From: Legionella sp.
GTDB taxonomy: Bacteria; Pseudomonadota; Gammaproteobacteria; Legionellales; Legionellaceae
Reading direction: 5' to 3'
Length of the DNA stretch: 64,000 nucleotides
Assembly: GCA_002786165.1 (NCBI GenBank)
Contig: PEQK01000014.1
Coordinates: forward strand, 41,053 to 105,052
The notes beneath the pieces were generated by a model. It had not been told where the DNA came from. It searched no databases and saw only the letters and a program-made list of their open reading frames with translations. Below, one piece after another: positions 53,303 through 62,067 of this stretch (within the stretch, counting starts at the first letter, position 1; every line of letters starts with the position of its first letter). The translations under genes and the position numbers were made by a program.

Positions 53303-53944
53303 ATGCGACTTTACTCTTTTACCGATCAATGCATTGAGATCATCGACACCGCACTACGTACGGTGCTCAAACCCGATGAGCGTATTGCCACACGACCAAA
53401 TCCCAGCGAATCCATCCCAGAAGCTCAATTGAGAGACACCCAAAAACAACATATCGCAAACCTGATGCGAGTCAATCATGCCGGCGAAGTCTCCGCACAA
53501 GCCTTATACCAAGGACAAGCGCTCACCGCGAAAACACCAGCCATTAAAGATCATTTACGTATTGCCGCAGAAGAAGAAGTCGATCATTTGGCATGGTGTG
53601 AGCAGCGGTTAGAGGAGCTTGACGCGTATCCCAGTGTGTTGATTCCTTTATGGTATAGCACGTCTTTGGTGATTGGCGCTTTGGCTGGCTTGGCCGGTGA
53701 TCACATAAGCTTAGGATTTTTGGCTGAAACGGAGCGTCAAGTCACGCGTCATTTACACCGCCATCTTGCTATGATTCCTGCAGAAGATAAAAAAACCCAT
53801 GCGATCATTCAACAAATGGCCATAGATGAAAATAACCACGCACTGTCTGCGTTCGCACAAGGCGGACATGCTTTACCCTATGTCGTTCGAACCTTAATGC
53901 ATTGGGGTTCCCGTTTACTAACCACTAGTAGTTATTACCTCTAA
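53303..53944 (+). CDS. coq7: Ubiquinone biosynthesis hydroxylase Coq7
   Basis: This di-iron carboxylate monooxygenase hydroxylates the last ring position before the final methylation in ubiquinone synthesis, replacing the flavin enzyme UbiF found in E. coli. The 213-aa protein has the duplicated iron-ligand pattern: RVNHAGEVSAQALYQGQ, then AAEEEVDHLAWCEQRL, then GFLAETERQVTRHLHRHL and MAIDENNHALSAF. Peripheral inner membrane location is typical. pit follows 12 bases later on the same strand. Confidence 0.94.
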   Translation: MRLYSFTDQCIEIIDTALRTVLKPDERIATRPNPSESIPEAQLRDTQKQHIANLMRVNHAGEVSAQALYQGQALTAKTPAIKDHLRIAAEEEVDHLAWCEQRLEELDAYPSVLIPLWYSTSLVIGALAGLAGDHISLGFLAETERQVTRHLHRHLAMIPAEDKKTHAIIQQMAIDENNHALSAFAQGGHALPYVVRTLMHWGSRLLTTSSYYL

Positions 53945-53956
53945 AGGGACAACACT

Positions 53957-54946
53957 ATGGCACAAGAAACTTTATGGATAGTATGTGTGCTTTTAACCGC
54001 CTATGTATTTGACTTTATCAATGGCTTTCATGATGCTGCTAATTCGATTGCGACCATCGTCACCACCAAAGTATTAACACCGTTTCAGGCCGTTCTCTGG
54101 GCGGCATTGTTTAACTTCATTGCCTTTTTATTCTTCAAAATGGCCGTGGCCAAAACCATTGGCACAGATCTCATTGATATGTCCATCATCGATAGCTATC
54201 TGATCTTTTCTGCATTATTCAGTGCTATTGTTTGGGGATTGCTCACTTGGTACTACGGCATGCCCTCCAGCTCTTCTCAAGCCTTGATCGGGGGCTTAGT
54301 AGGAGCAGCCATCATCAAAGGGGGATGGAGCACCTTACAATGGAGTGGTCTTTTCAAAATCATGATGGGTATTTTAGTCACCCCTTTTATTGGCCTTTTG
54401 GCCAGTGTATTGGTGATGTTTGTCATCAACCGTTTATTGCGCGTACGTCATACCAAAACCAATCAAACCGTGTTCAAATCCTTACAATTGATATCATCGG
54501 CTTGTTTAAGCATCACCCACGGCACCAATGATGCGCAAAAAACCATGGGGATTATAACGGTTTTATTGTTTTCCTGTTCGTGGTTACAAGGTCCATTTTT
54601 TGTGCCTTTATGGGTGGTGATCACCTGTCATTTAGCACTGGCTTTGGGCACCCTAACCGGTGGATGGCGCATTGTAAAAACCATGGGGACCAAAATCACC
54701 AACCTCAATCCGGTACGCGGCTGTGCCGCAGAAACAGGCGCGGCGCTGGCCATTTTAACCGCTTCCGAATTCGGCGTACCCGTATCCACGACTCAAACGG
54801 TGGCAGGCTCCATTGCTGGAGTAGGACTATTTCATAGTGCGCGCCAATTGAATTGGACCACCCTTCGACAAATGATGCTGTCTTGGCTGCTCACCATTCC
54901 CGCCACCGCTTCTTTGGCTGCATTGATGATGAGGGTGATCACCTAA
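53957..54946 (+). CDS. pit: PiT-family inorganic phosphate transporter
   Basis: This inner-membrane symporter of 329 aa has about 10 hydrophobic helices. The two inverted halves each carry the PiT signature: NGFHDAANSIATIVTTKV near residue 22 and THGTNDAQKTMGIITV near residue 190. SSSQALIGGLVGAA and VSTTQTVAGSIAGVG are the matching re-entrant segments. The PhoU-like partner (DUF47) often found before such genes is absent. pagP starts at the next base after its stop. Confidence 0.93.
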   Translation: MAQETLWIVCVLLTAYVFDFINGFHDAANSIATIVTTKVLTPFQAVLWAALFNFIAFLFFKMAVAKTIGTDLIDMSIIDSYLIFSALFSAIVWGLLTWYYGMPSSSSQALIGGLVGAAIIKGGWSTLQWSGLFKIMMGILVTPFIGLLASVLVMFVINRLLRVRHTKTNQTVFKSLQLISSACLSITHGTNDAQKTMGIITVLLFSCSWLQGPFFVPLWVVITCHLALALGTLTGGWRIVKTMGTKITNLNPVRGCAAETGAALAILTASEFGVPVSTTQTVAGSIAGVGLFHSARQLNWTTLRQMMLSWLLTIPATASLAALMMRVIT

Positions 54947-55510
54947 ATGAAACCCTATTTTTTCTGGTTAGTCATATTACTAGGACCCCTCGCGCAGGCC
55001 GCCTCACCGTCCACAGACACCTGCGCCAACACGCCTAAGCTTTTCAAACATTCCTGCCAAAGGCTGCATCAAATTTGGAACGAAGGTCAAAATGAGTTGT
55101 ATGTACCCGCTTATGCTTGGCATAACCGCTATTATTATTCGGATAATAAAATTGGCTTATACAACGAAAACCCCTGGGGCAGCGGCTTAGGCAAAAGCTT
55201 TTATGATGAAGATGGCGATTGGCATGGGTTATACGCTTTTGCATTCCTCGACTCCCACAAAAATGTCGAACCAATTGTGGGCTACGCCTTTGAAAAAATG
55301 CTGCATATCAACGACAAAGCAGCCGTAGGTGCCGGATACGCACTTTTAGCCACGTCTAGACCTGATATTTTACATTCCATACCTTTCCCCGGTGTTCTTC
55401 CTTGGGTGTCTGTTCATTATCAACGCGCCTCAGTGTCTTTCATTTATATCCCAGGCGGCCATAATATCGGCAATGTGTTGTTTGTATTGGCCAGATGGGT
55501 GATGAATTAA
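54947..55510 (+). CDS. pagP: Lipid A palmitoyltransferase PagP
   Basis: This outer-membrane 8-strand barrel moves a palmitate from phospholipid to lipid A, protecting against cationic peptides. The 187-aa precursor has a signal peptide ending PLAQA. Catalytic residues are present: His59 in YAWHNRYYY, Asp102 and Ser103 in FLDSHK. YNENPWGSGLGKS and WHGLYAFAF match E. coli PagP, as does IPGGHNIGNVLFV near the end. The ATG directly follows the pit stop, so it is co-transcribed with coq7-pit. The Legionella homologue (Rcp) is linked to intracellular survival. Confidence 0.92.
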   Translation: MKPYFFWLVILLGPLAQAASPSTDTCANTPKLFKHSCQRLHQIWNEGQNELYVPAYAWHNRYYYSDNKIGLYNENPWGSGLGKSFYDEDGDWHGLYAFAFLDSHKNVEPIVGYAFEKMLHINDKAAVGAGYALLATSRPDILHSIPFPGVLPWVSVHYQRASVSFIYIPGGHNIGNVLFVLARWVMN

Positions 55511-55535
55511 TAGGTTGTCGTGATTGGATTTATCG

Positions 55536-55573
55536 CATAATGTGTTCTATATTTAGACTAACAACACATTATG
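55536..55573 (+). promoter_or_regulatory. Perfect 11-bp inverted repeat, operator-like
   Basis: CATAATGTGTT (55536-55546) and AACACATTATG (55563-55573) are perfect inverted copies 16 bases apart. The right arm ends one base before the ATG of the coiled-coil gene. A TATATT (55548-55553) that could serve as -10 box, with TTGGAT 18 bases upstream, lies between the arms. The layout fits a repressor site or a translation-blocking hairpin. Confidence 0.6.
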
Positions 55574-55574
55574 G

Positions 55575-56828
55575 ATGTCAACCATCGTGAATGACCAACA
55601 AGAAAATTGGGGTAAATACGCGTCTTCTAGTCATTATAAGAACGCAATCAAAGAGGATTTTCCTGATACAGGCATAGGTATTGGATTGGGATTAGGCCAA
55701 GATAGCCGAGAATTTGCCGAGCTCAGCAAAACCATCAATAGCATTGTGAATGGCCCATCAACAAGAAACGGAACAACTTCTACTATTAGGACACAATCTA
55801 AAGAATTATTAGAACTCTGTTATCAACAGTTAAAAGTCATTCAGGCTAAAAGCCTGACCAATGATCGCAAAAATGCTGAAAAAGAAGAGGTCTATGAATT
55901 ATTAAGCGCCATCCGTAAAGCCAATGCTGCCGTTGACAGAACCGATCTAAAAAAAGAAGCTATCGCAGAATTAAATAGAACACCACAGCAAAAAGGATTG
56001 CTATCCATCAGCAATTTTGCAAAACAACGCCCTAGATTATTTGCAGCAGCCATCGTTGCCACAACTATCGTCTGTCTTTGCTTCCCACCAGCGATCCCGT
56101 TTGTCATGTTGGGAGTTGCTGCTTTAGCAGCAGGTAAGTTATTACAGGGATTATCCCGCTTGTGGTCTCGACATAATGAACTTACTCAAACGGTAGATCG
56201 AAAAGCTAATCACGTACAACACGAAAATATAGAAAAAATAGATACTGCTTTCAAAAATAAAGAAACTGAGACGCAAAACTTTGGCACACGAATACAGACA
56301 GCAGAGGCGGGTTTGGACGGAGCGAAAAAAGCATTGGCCGCCGCAGAAGATGAAATAGCCACCATTACAGAACAAATAAATCATGAATACGATGCGATTG
56401 CGATGGAATATAACAACATTGAAAAACTGGAGCACAAGATTAACCGCATGGAGAGTAAGCTAGAACATATGAGTTATGGTCGTAACTACCGAGGTCTAGT
56501 TGGAGAGATACAAACTAGTAAGGCATCACTTAACGTTTTATATAGTACATATGATGATAATCATCATAAAGCTCAAAAAAACATCGATCTTTTAGAAAGG
56601 AAACTAGAAACTGCTGAAGCAAAAATTAGGCCAGCACAACAGAAGGTTCAAACACACGAAGTAGCTATAACTGCCATCAAAGAAAAAGCCACAGCGGCAA
56701 AGACAATATTACCGAATCTTCGTTCGTTGAGTGAGACACATAGAACATCGGATGATCCAGTGAAAAGAAAAAACGATAAAAAAGATCCTGATTCCACACC
56801 AACATACACCACTCCGGCGAAATGGTAA
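55575..56828 (+). CDS. Coiled-coil protein with a central membrane hairpin (417 aa)
   Basis: No family recognised. The order is a polar N-terminal region with a Gly-rich patch (TGIGIGLGLGQDS, 32-44), a helical segment (60-140), a strongly hydrophobic hairpin (about 155-188, LFAAAIVATTIVCLCFPPAI then PFVMLGVAALAAG), and a long coiled coil (200-385) with heptad patterns such as LDGAKKALAAAEDEIATITE. A charged C-terminal tail KRKNDKKDPDSTPTYTTP ends the protein. There is no signal peptide and no clear Shine-Dalgarno sequence. A bilobed membrane hairpin with coiled coil is common among Legionellales vacuole-membrane effectors, so effector status is a reasonable but unproven guess. Confidence 0.7.
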   Translation: MSTIVNDQQENWGKYASSSHYKNAIKEDFPDTGIGIGLGLGQDSREFAELSKTINSIVNGPSTRNGTTSTIRTQSKELLELCYQQLKVIQAKSLTNDRKNAEKEEVYELLSAIRKANAAVDRTDLKKEAIAELNRTPQQKGLLSISNFAKQRPRLFAAAIVATTIVCLCFPPAIPFVMLGVAALAAGKLLQGLSRLWSRHNELTQTVDRKANHVQHENIEKIDTAFKNKETETQNFGTRIQTAEAGLDGAKKALAAAEDEIATITEQINHEYDAIAMEYNNIEKLEHKINRMESKLEHMSYGRNYRGLVGEIQTSKASLNVLYSTYDDNHHKAQKNIDLLERKLETAEAKIRPAQQKVQTHEVAITAIKEKATAAKTILPNLRSLSETHRTSDDPVKRKNDKKDPDSTPTYTTPAKW

Positions 56829-56841
56829 TTGATGCGCTTTA

Positions 56842-57294
56842 TCACGCCTTCATCGCAATCTGCAATGAACGTCTCGTTTGGCCGCCATACAAAGTTGTAT
56901 GCAGGTGGCCTTCGGGATCAAACACAAAGGTCACGGGAACCACAGAAATAGCCTCTAAATGCAAAGCACTCAACGATTTGGGGTTCAAACTTGGGTATTG
57001 AATATCAAATTGCCGTACCAAGTGTTGCTGTTGGATCACCGATGGGGCATCAAAATTAACCGCAAATACCTCAACAGATTCTTGATTCACGTGATAAAAT
57101 TTATTTAATTCTGCAATTTCATCCACACAAGGTCCACACCAACTGGCCCAATAGTTAATAAACACCCATTTGCCGCTCAAGGATTCCAAAGAAACAGGGT
57201 CACCCTTTAAATCTTTTAAGACCACATCTGCTTGGCCCACGGCGTGCAAACCCAGACATACGACCAAACTCAGGTAAACGAATAATTTTTTCAT
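56842..57294 (-). CDS. TlpA-like periplasmic thiol-disulfide oxidoreductase
   Basis: This thioredoxin-fold protein of 150 aa has a signal peptide (MKKLFVYLSLVVCLGLHAVG). The active site is WCGPC with Cys53 and Cys56 in FINYWASWCGPCVDE, and the cis-proline loop is VVPVTFVFD. It belongs to the TlpA/ResA group that reduces periplasmic disulfides, for example for cytochrome c maturation. The frame is open to 57375, but ATG 57294 gives a proper signal peptide. It is divergent from rsmA. Its 3' end converges on the coiled-coil gene with only 13 bases between stops. Confidence 0.9.
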   Translation of the reverse strand: MKKLFVYLSLVVCLGLHAVGQADVVLKDLKGDPVSLESLSGKWVFINYWASWCGPCVDEIAELNKFYHVNQESVEVFAVNFDAPSVIQQQHLVRQFDIQYPSLNPKSLSALHLEAISVVPVTFVFDPEGHLHTTLYGGQTRRSLQIAMKA

Positions 57295-57359
57295 AACTTG
57301 CTTGTTTGATAATGAACCAATATCATACCACAACAGTAAAAAAGCGGATAATTTCTCCC

Positions 57360-58151
57360 ATGCATCATCGCCCACGCAAACGTTTTGGCCAAAATTTTCT
57401 TCAATCAGAAGGCATCATTGATGCCATCATTCGCGCCATTCATTTACATAGCGATGATAATGCACTCGAAATTGGCCCAGGCTTAGGCGCCTTAACTGGA
57501 CCGTTGCTACATAAACTCAATCGCGTCACGGCCATTGAAATTGACCGCGATCTGCATGCTCATCTGAAGGCACTACCCCTGGCTGCCGAACGCTTAAATC
57601 TGATCTCCGGTGATGCTTTATCCTTTAATTACAACCAATTTGGAAAACATTTGCGCTTAATTGGCAATTTACCGTATAATATTTCCACTCCTTTATTGAT
57701 ACATTTATTTCATTTTTTGGGATCGATTCAAGATATGCATTTTATGTTGCAAAAAGAAGTGGTCAATCGTTTGGTAGCCTCGCCTGGCAGCAAAGCATTT
57801 GGTCGCCTTTCGGTGATGGCGCAATACCATTGTGAAGTCGATGACTTATTAGATGTGCCTGCGTCTGCGTTTTATCCACCGCCCAAAGTGGAATCGGCCA
57901 TCGTTCGACTCATACCCTATCAAAACTCACCCTATCCGGTTGTGGCCTGGGATGATTTAGAACGGTTGGTCGCCACGGCGTTTGCGATGCGGCGCAAAAC
58001 CTTGGCCAATAATTTAAAACCTATTTTGTCTGCTGAGCAAATTCAAACAGTGGGCATTGATCCTAGTTTGCGTCCCGAACAACTCACCGTCATGCAATAT
58101 GGATTGTTAACGACGTTGATGTCACATCAATCCAACACAGGAGTGTGCTGA
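57360..58151 (+). CDS. rsmA: 16S rRNA dimethyladenosine transferase
   Basis: RsmA (KsgA) dimethylates two adjacent adenines near the 3' end of 16S rRNA. From ATG 57360 the protein is 263 aa. The N-terminus [11 protein letters not shown] is the family signature, the SAM motif is [12 protein letters not shown] (35-46), and the catalytic NLPYNIS is at 103-109. Start choice rests on the conserved N-terminus; the frame upstream to 57306 is unsupported. The stop shares its A with the ATG of the next gene. Confidence 0.96.
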   Translation: MHHRPRKRFGQNFLQSEGIIDAIIRAIHLHSDDNALEIGPGLGALTGPLLHKLNRVTAIEIDRDLHAHLKALPLAAERLNLISGDALSFNYNQFGKHLRLIGNLPYNISTPLLIHLFHFLGSIQDMHFMLQKEVVNRLVASPGSKAFGRLSVMAQYHCEVDDLLDVPASAFYPPPKVESAIVRLIPYQNSPYPVVAWDDLERLVATAFAMRRKTLANNLKPILSAEQIQTVGIDPSLRPEQLTVMQYGLLTTLMSHQSNTGVC

Positions 58152-59452
58152 TGTTTTATCGTGAAGAAAAAAAAACAAAACCCATTAAAGTCCCTGTTTT
58201 TAAAAACATGGACCCGATTGAAACGCCAGACAGTTTGCTCAAACATAAAAAACGCCTGCAATCCATTCAACACATCAAAGAACAGCTGGCTTATCCCGCC
58301 ACGCAATATCAAAATTTAGTGGCCCCTTTACTGGAAAACATAGCCTCTTATTACCAGTCACTGCCCGAGACGTCTCTTTATTTTAGTCATCGTGGTGGGC
58401 TTTTAGACCGAGCGTTATATCGCACCGAAGCCGCATTACATTTGATGCGCCAATTGATGATTCACGATGCATCCAATTTGCCTTCAGCAGAACAAAAAAT
58501 ATGGTTGTATGCCTTATGTTCTGCGGGATTACTTCAAGGTATTGGGAAACTTTATACGGAATATAAAATCAATCTCCATAATAACATGGGAACCCTGGTG
58601 AAAGCCTGGGAACCTTTACTAGAAGAGATGAAAACGGTAGGTGCTCATTACGCACATACTTTTGTTCGAGAAGACAGTGACAGTGAGATCCTACGCAAAC
58701 ATGTCACCATCTTATTGGCACAACAACTCATGCCCAAAGAAGGGTTTGCGCTTTTGGCCTCCCACCCTATCATCTTCCGAGCTTGGTTGGCTCTTTTAGA
58801 AGAAGATCGTGATGGTTCAGGACCTTTGGACGCTATTCTTGATCGCGCCAATGCCATAACGATCCAAAAATACTTAAGCGATTTTATCGATGATCATAAA
58901 CATCTCTTAGAACAAAATGCAGGGCGTGTGGGAACCTTTTTGGATAATACGCCAGAACAAAGCGTGGAACGAGAACAAGTGTTGGGCGCTGAATTTTTAC
59001 TCTGGGTGAAAGAGGCGTTTGCTTCTGGTGTATTGGTTGTGAACCAATCTCCCATCACAGTAGATATCTTTCCAACAGGCGTAGTCTTATCTCCCGAAGT
59101 ATTTGATTTATTTATCCAAGAACACCATAAAGTAAAAAATAAAGTGCTCATACAACGTGCGTTAAATACGTGGAAACACCATCAATTTATGGACAAAAAC
59201 GAAGACCAAGCCTTAGGCAACAAAGTTCGTTTAGATCTCAGTGTGCTACCCGATACGGTCAGTGTCTTGAACAAAAAAACCGGCCAAGCTCACCCGGTAC
59301 GCACTTTAGATTTGATTCATGATGTTGACGCTTATAGTCGATATGAACGTGCCCCTGTGATCTTGCCACAACTCACAACCTCGGGCGAATGGGCCAAGCC
59401 TGATCACACACCAACACTATCCGCAAGCACAGGGATGAAAGCAGGTGGCTGA
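58151..59452 (+). CDS. MOBH-relaxase (TraI_2)-like protein with degenerate metal site
   Basis: The 433-aa protein resembles the two-domain core of MOBH relaxases. The N-terminal part (70-155) reads [18 protein letters not shown] then [16 protein letters not shown] and KAWEPL, where MOBH enzymes have H..GGLL.H.LEVA, HD.GK and W.P. Here the HD is Gln-Gly and the second His is Arg87, so most metal ligands are lost. The C-terminal part (about 280-360), [20 protein letters not shown] and [15 protein letters not shown], matches the TraI_2 C-terminal domain. ATG 58151 follows AGGAG at seven bases and overlaps the rsmA stop; the end overlaps apaH. There is no helicase or conjugation gene nearby. Probably a domesticated structural or nucleic-acid-binding protein. 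Confidence 0.75.
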   Translation: MFYREEKKTKPIKVPVFKNMDPIETPDSLLKHKKRLQSIQHIKEQLAYPATQYQNLVAPLLENIASYYQSLPETSLYFSHRGGLLDRALYRTEAALHLMRQLMIHDASNLPSAEQKIWLYALCSAGLLQGIGKLYTEYKINLHNNMGTLVKAWEPLLEEMKTVGAHYAHTFVREDSDSEILRKHVTILLAQQLMPKEGFALLASHPIIFRAWLALLEEDRDGSGPLDAILDRANAITIQKYLSDFIDDHKHLLEQNAGRVGTFLDNTPEQSVEREQVLGAEFLLWVKEAFASGVLVVNQSPITVDIFPTGVVLSPEVFDLFIQEHHKVKNKVLIQRALNTWKHHQFMDKNEDQALGNKVRLDLSVLPDTVSVLNKKTGQAHPVRTLDLIHDVDAYSRYERAPVILPQLTTSGEWAKPDHTPTLSASTGMKAGG

Positions 59453-60266
59453 TTATGCCATAGGCGATGTCCAAGGGTGTTTTGAATCCTTACAATACCT
59501 ATTGGAGGTTATTCACTTTGATGCACATCGCGATCGTCTCTGGTTTGTAGGTGATTTGGTCAATCGCGGTCCAAAATCTTTGGACGTATTACGCTTTGTA
59601 AGCCAGCTCTCTACAAAACCTTATCTGTCTTTAGGCAATCATGATTTGCATTTGCTTAGCTTAGTTGCCACAGACCGCCGCGCCAAATCCTCTGATCCTA
59701 CTTTAGAACAAATCCTCATTGCCCCTGACTGCCATGAGCTTTGCGATTGGTTACGTCGTCAGCCTTTATTATGCTTTGACTCCGATTTGAATGTCGTCAT
59801 GACCCATGCCGGGATAGCCCCGATGTGGACCTTAGATAGGGCACAAGCTTATGCACAAGAATTAGAAGCCGTATTACAAGGCCCGCAGTATATCGAATTT
59901 TTACAATCCATGTACGGTAATACCCCAACCCGCTGGTCACCAACCCTCACAGGTATGACGCGATTACGTGTGCTATGCAATTACTTCACCCGCATGCGGT
60001 TTTGTAATGCCGATGGCAGTTTGGAGTTTGATCATTCCGGCTCGGTGGCCCAAGCTCCTACGACATTGTATCCCTGGTATGCCGTGCCTCAACGTTTAGA
60101 GCTTGACGTTGACGTGGTCTTTGGGCACTGGGCAGCCTTAGAAGGCCATTGCCCGCATCCTCGTATTCATGCGATTGATACAGGTTGTGTATGGGGCGGG
60201 ACACTCACTGCGTTGCGGTTACAAGACAAACAACGCTTCTCTGTAACACGCCAAGAAAAAGCTTAG
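59445..60266 (+). CDS. apaH: Symmetrical bis(5'-nucleosyl)-tetraphosphatase
   Basis: ApaH hydrolyses Ap4A to two ADP and is a metallophosphoesterase of the PPP family (273 aa). Metal motifs are YAIGDVQGC (Asp8), [10 protein letters not shown] (Asp36), LGNHDLH and, further on, MTHAGIAP and FGHWAALEG. The first motif has Gln where many relatives have His. The start is GTG 59445, overlapping the upstream gene by eight bases. rsmA-apaH linkage is common in gammaproteobacteria, with the relaxase-like gene inserted between them here. Confidence 0.94.
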   Translation: MADYAIGDVQGCFESLQYLLEVIHFDAHRDRLWFVGDLVNRGPKSLDVLRFVSQLSTKPYLSLGNHDLHLLSLVATDRRAKSSDPTLEQILIAPDCHELCDWLRRQPLLCFDSDLNVVMTHAGIAPMWTLDRAQAYAQELEAVLQGPQYIEFLQSMYGNTPTRWSPTLTGMTRLRVLCNYFTRMRFCNADGSLEFDHSGSVAQAPTTLYPWYAVPQRLELDVDVVFGHWAALEGHCPHPRIHAIDTGCVWGGTLTALRLQDKQRFSVTRQEKA

Positions 60267-60335
60267 TAACCGAACCTTTGCGGGTCGCGTAAAAACTAGG
60301 TAGAATCAAAAGACGTGCTTGCCATCGAGATCAAG

Positions 60336-61316
60336 ATGCTAAAAAAAATAATCAAAGCCATACAAGGTAGTTTATTAGTGTGTTTGCCCTTAATAAGTCT
60401 TGCGACCCAACCCTCTTGGACCTCGTGGGTCTCTGATGTCCGCAAAGAAGCTTTAGCTGAAGGTATTCGAGCAGACGTATTTGATACCGCATTTGCAGAC
60501 ATTCACGAACCGAGCCGTCAAGTCAAAGGTTTGGCCAAGTCTCAACCCGAACATCGATTGACCTATCAAAAATATTTATCTTCACGCGTAGATGCTTATC
60601 GCATCACAATAGGACGCAGCCAATATAAAAAGAACCAAGAAATTGCAGATAAGATTGGCAAAACCTATGGAGTTGACCCCTGTTTTATCATGTCCTTCTG
60701 GGGCATGGAAACCAGTTATGGCAGCTATATGGGTACCTTTCCAGTTATCAAGTCGTTAGCGACATTGGCTTATGACTCCACTCGACCTGCTTTTTTTCGC
60801 AAAGAATTATTTTTAGCCCTACATATTTTGAATGACGGCCATGTCAGTCTGCAAGATTTCAAAGGAGAATGGGCAGGCGCCTCCGGTCAACCCCAGTTTT
60901 TGCCTTCAAGTTGGGTGCGATATGCGGTGGATTACGATGGAGATGGGCGCAAAGACATTTGGAAGTCCAAACCCGACGTGTTTGCCTCTATTGCCAATTA
61001 TATGAAAATCAATGGCTGGCACACGGGCGAGCCCTGGGCTGTTTTGGTTAAATTGCCAACTCATTTTGACATGACCCTTCAAGGCAAGGCGACCGTAAAA
61101 CCAGTAAAAGAATGGAATGCAATGGGTGTGCGCCGCACAGACGGTAGCCCTTTACCTTATCCAGAACTTGAAGCCAGTATTGTTCAACCCAATGGTGGAC
61201 CTGTCTTCTTAGCCTATCCGAATTATAAAATGATTCTTAAATATAATAATTCGATTTATTACGCCGGCGCGATTGGGTATCTGGCAGATAAAATATGTAA
61301 TCGACCTTTAGAGTAA
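60336..61316 (+). CDS. mltB: Lytic murein transglycosylase B
   Basis: MltB cleaves peptidoglycan glycan strands to 1,6-anhydro ends. From ATG 60336 the protein is 326 aa, with an N-terminal hydrophobic signal (SLLVCLPLISLA) and catalytic Glu125 in FWGMETSYGSYMG. The second signature is WAGASGQPQFLPSSW. DYDGDGRKDIW is the loop typical of the SLT-B family. No clear lipobox at the expected site, so it may be a soluble periplasmic form. The stop shares its last base with a possible HAD-gene start. Confidence 0.93.
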   Translation: MLKKIIKAIQGSLLVCLPLISLATQPSWTSWVSDVRKEALAEGIRADVFDTAFADIHEPSRQVKGLAKSQPEHRLTYQKYLSSRVDAYRITIGRSQYKKNQEIADKIGKTYGVDPCFIMSFWGMETSYGSYMGTFPVIKSLATLAYDSTRPAFFRKELFLALHILNDGHVSLQDFKGEWAGASGQPQFLPSSWVRYAVDYDGDGRKDIWKSKPDVFASIANYMKINGWHTGEPWAVLVKLPTHFDMTLQGKATVKPVKEWNAMGVRRTDGSPLPYPELEASIVQPNGGPVFLAYPNYKMILKYNNSIYYAGAIGYLADKICNRPLE

Positions 61317-61324
61317 TGGAATGT

Positions 61325-61861
61325 ATGACACAACCTATTTTATGCGTTGATCTAGATGGCACGCTCATTTTAACGGACACTACCCAGGAAGCCATTCGTC
61401 ATTTTGGGCAGGCACATCCTTGGCAACTGTGGAAACTTTTGCCCTGGTTGTGCCGTGGTCGTGCGTATTTGAAACAACAACTGGGCCAACGGGTACATTT
61501 AGATCCCAAACTTTTACCGTATCATGAACCCTTTTTGCAATGGTTAAAAGAGCAAAAAGCCGCGGGCTGCATGCTCGTATTGGTGACCGCTTCAGACCAA
61601 ACATTTGCCACTACAATCGCTGATTATATTGGTATTTTTTCTGAAGTCATGGCATCGGACGGAAAAGTTAATTTGCGTGCAAAACAAAAAGCGGCTGCAT
61701 TGACACGTCGTTATGGTCTGAAAGGGTATGATTATGCCGGAAATAGTCGAGATGATTTACACGTATGGAAAGAGGCACAGCATGCCATTGTGGTGAATGC
61801 CTCACCAAAAGTCGAACTGCAAGCCAAAAAAACAAGCGTTGTTACAAAGGTATTTGCATAA
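61325..61861 (+). CDS. HAD-family phosphatase domain, stand-alone
   Basis: The 178-aa protein has the HAD motifs VDLDGTL (Asp9, Asp11), LVTASDQT (motif II Thr), a lysine in RAKQKAAAL, and DYAGNSRDDLHVW. This sequence closely resembles the N-terminal domain found in fusions with UbiA-type prenyltransferases, for example LPYHEPFLQWLKEQKAAG and VMASDGKVNL. The membrane domain is missing: the frame ends at 61861, and no UbiA remnant follows. It may be a naturally separate domain or a truncated gene. ATG 61325 has GGA upstream; ATG 61316 overlapping the mltB stop is the alternative. Confidence 0.8.
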   Translation: MTQPILCVDLDGTLILTDTTQEAIRHFGQAHPWQLWKLLPWLCRGRAYLKQQLGQRVHLDPKLLPYHEPFLQWLKEQKAAGCMLVLVTASDQTFATTIADYIGIFSEVMASDGKVNLRAKQKAAALTRRYGLKGYDYAGNSRDDLHVWKEAQHAIVVNASPKVELQAKKTSVVTKVFA

Positions 61862-61907
61862 GCCTTTTTCTCGCACCCTGTCTTACGCCGCTACCTCTAA
61901 CCCCAGG

Positions 61908-61928
61908 TTCCGCGCTTTATGCGCGGAA
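61908..61928. repeat. GC palindrome of the dispersed family
   Basis: TTCCGCGC-TTTAT-GCGCGGAA, identical in stem and loop to the 23324 copy, followed by TCTGAA. It lies 47 bases after the HAD gene stop. Confidence 0.8.
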
Positions 61929-61957
61929 TCTGAATTTGTACGCGCCAAGACACATAG

Positions 61958-61980
61958 ATACCGCTAACATGCGGCGGTAT
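61958..61980. terminator. Second hairpin between convergent genes
   Basis: ATACCGC-TAACATGCG-GCGGTAT gives a perfect 7-bp stem. It lies 30 bases after the GC palindrome in the 206-base gap between the HAD gene and the 219-aa gene. No T-run follows, so termination is not certain. Confidence 0.4.
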
Positions 61981-62067
61981 GTCAGGACTGTTTTTCCCTA
62001 CCGCGCTGATCGTCTATCTAAAAATCAATCTATTGAACCAGTGCTATAATTGAATGCTTAATATTAG

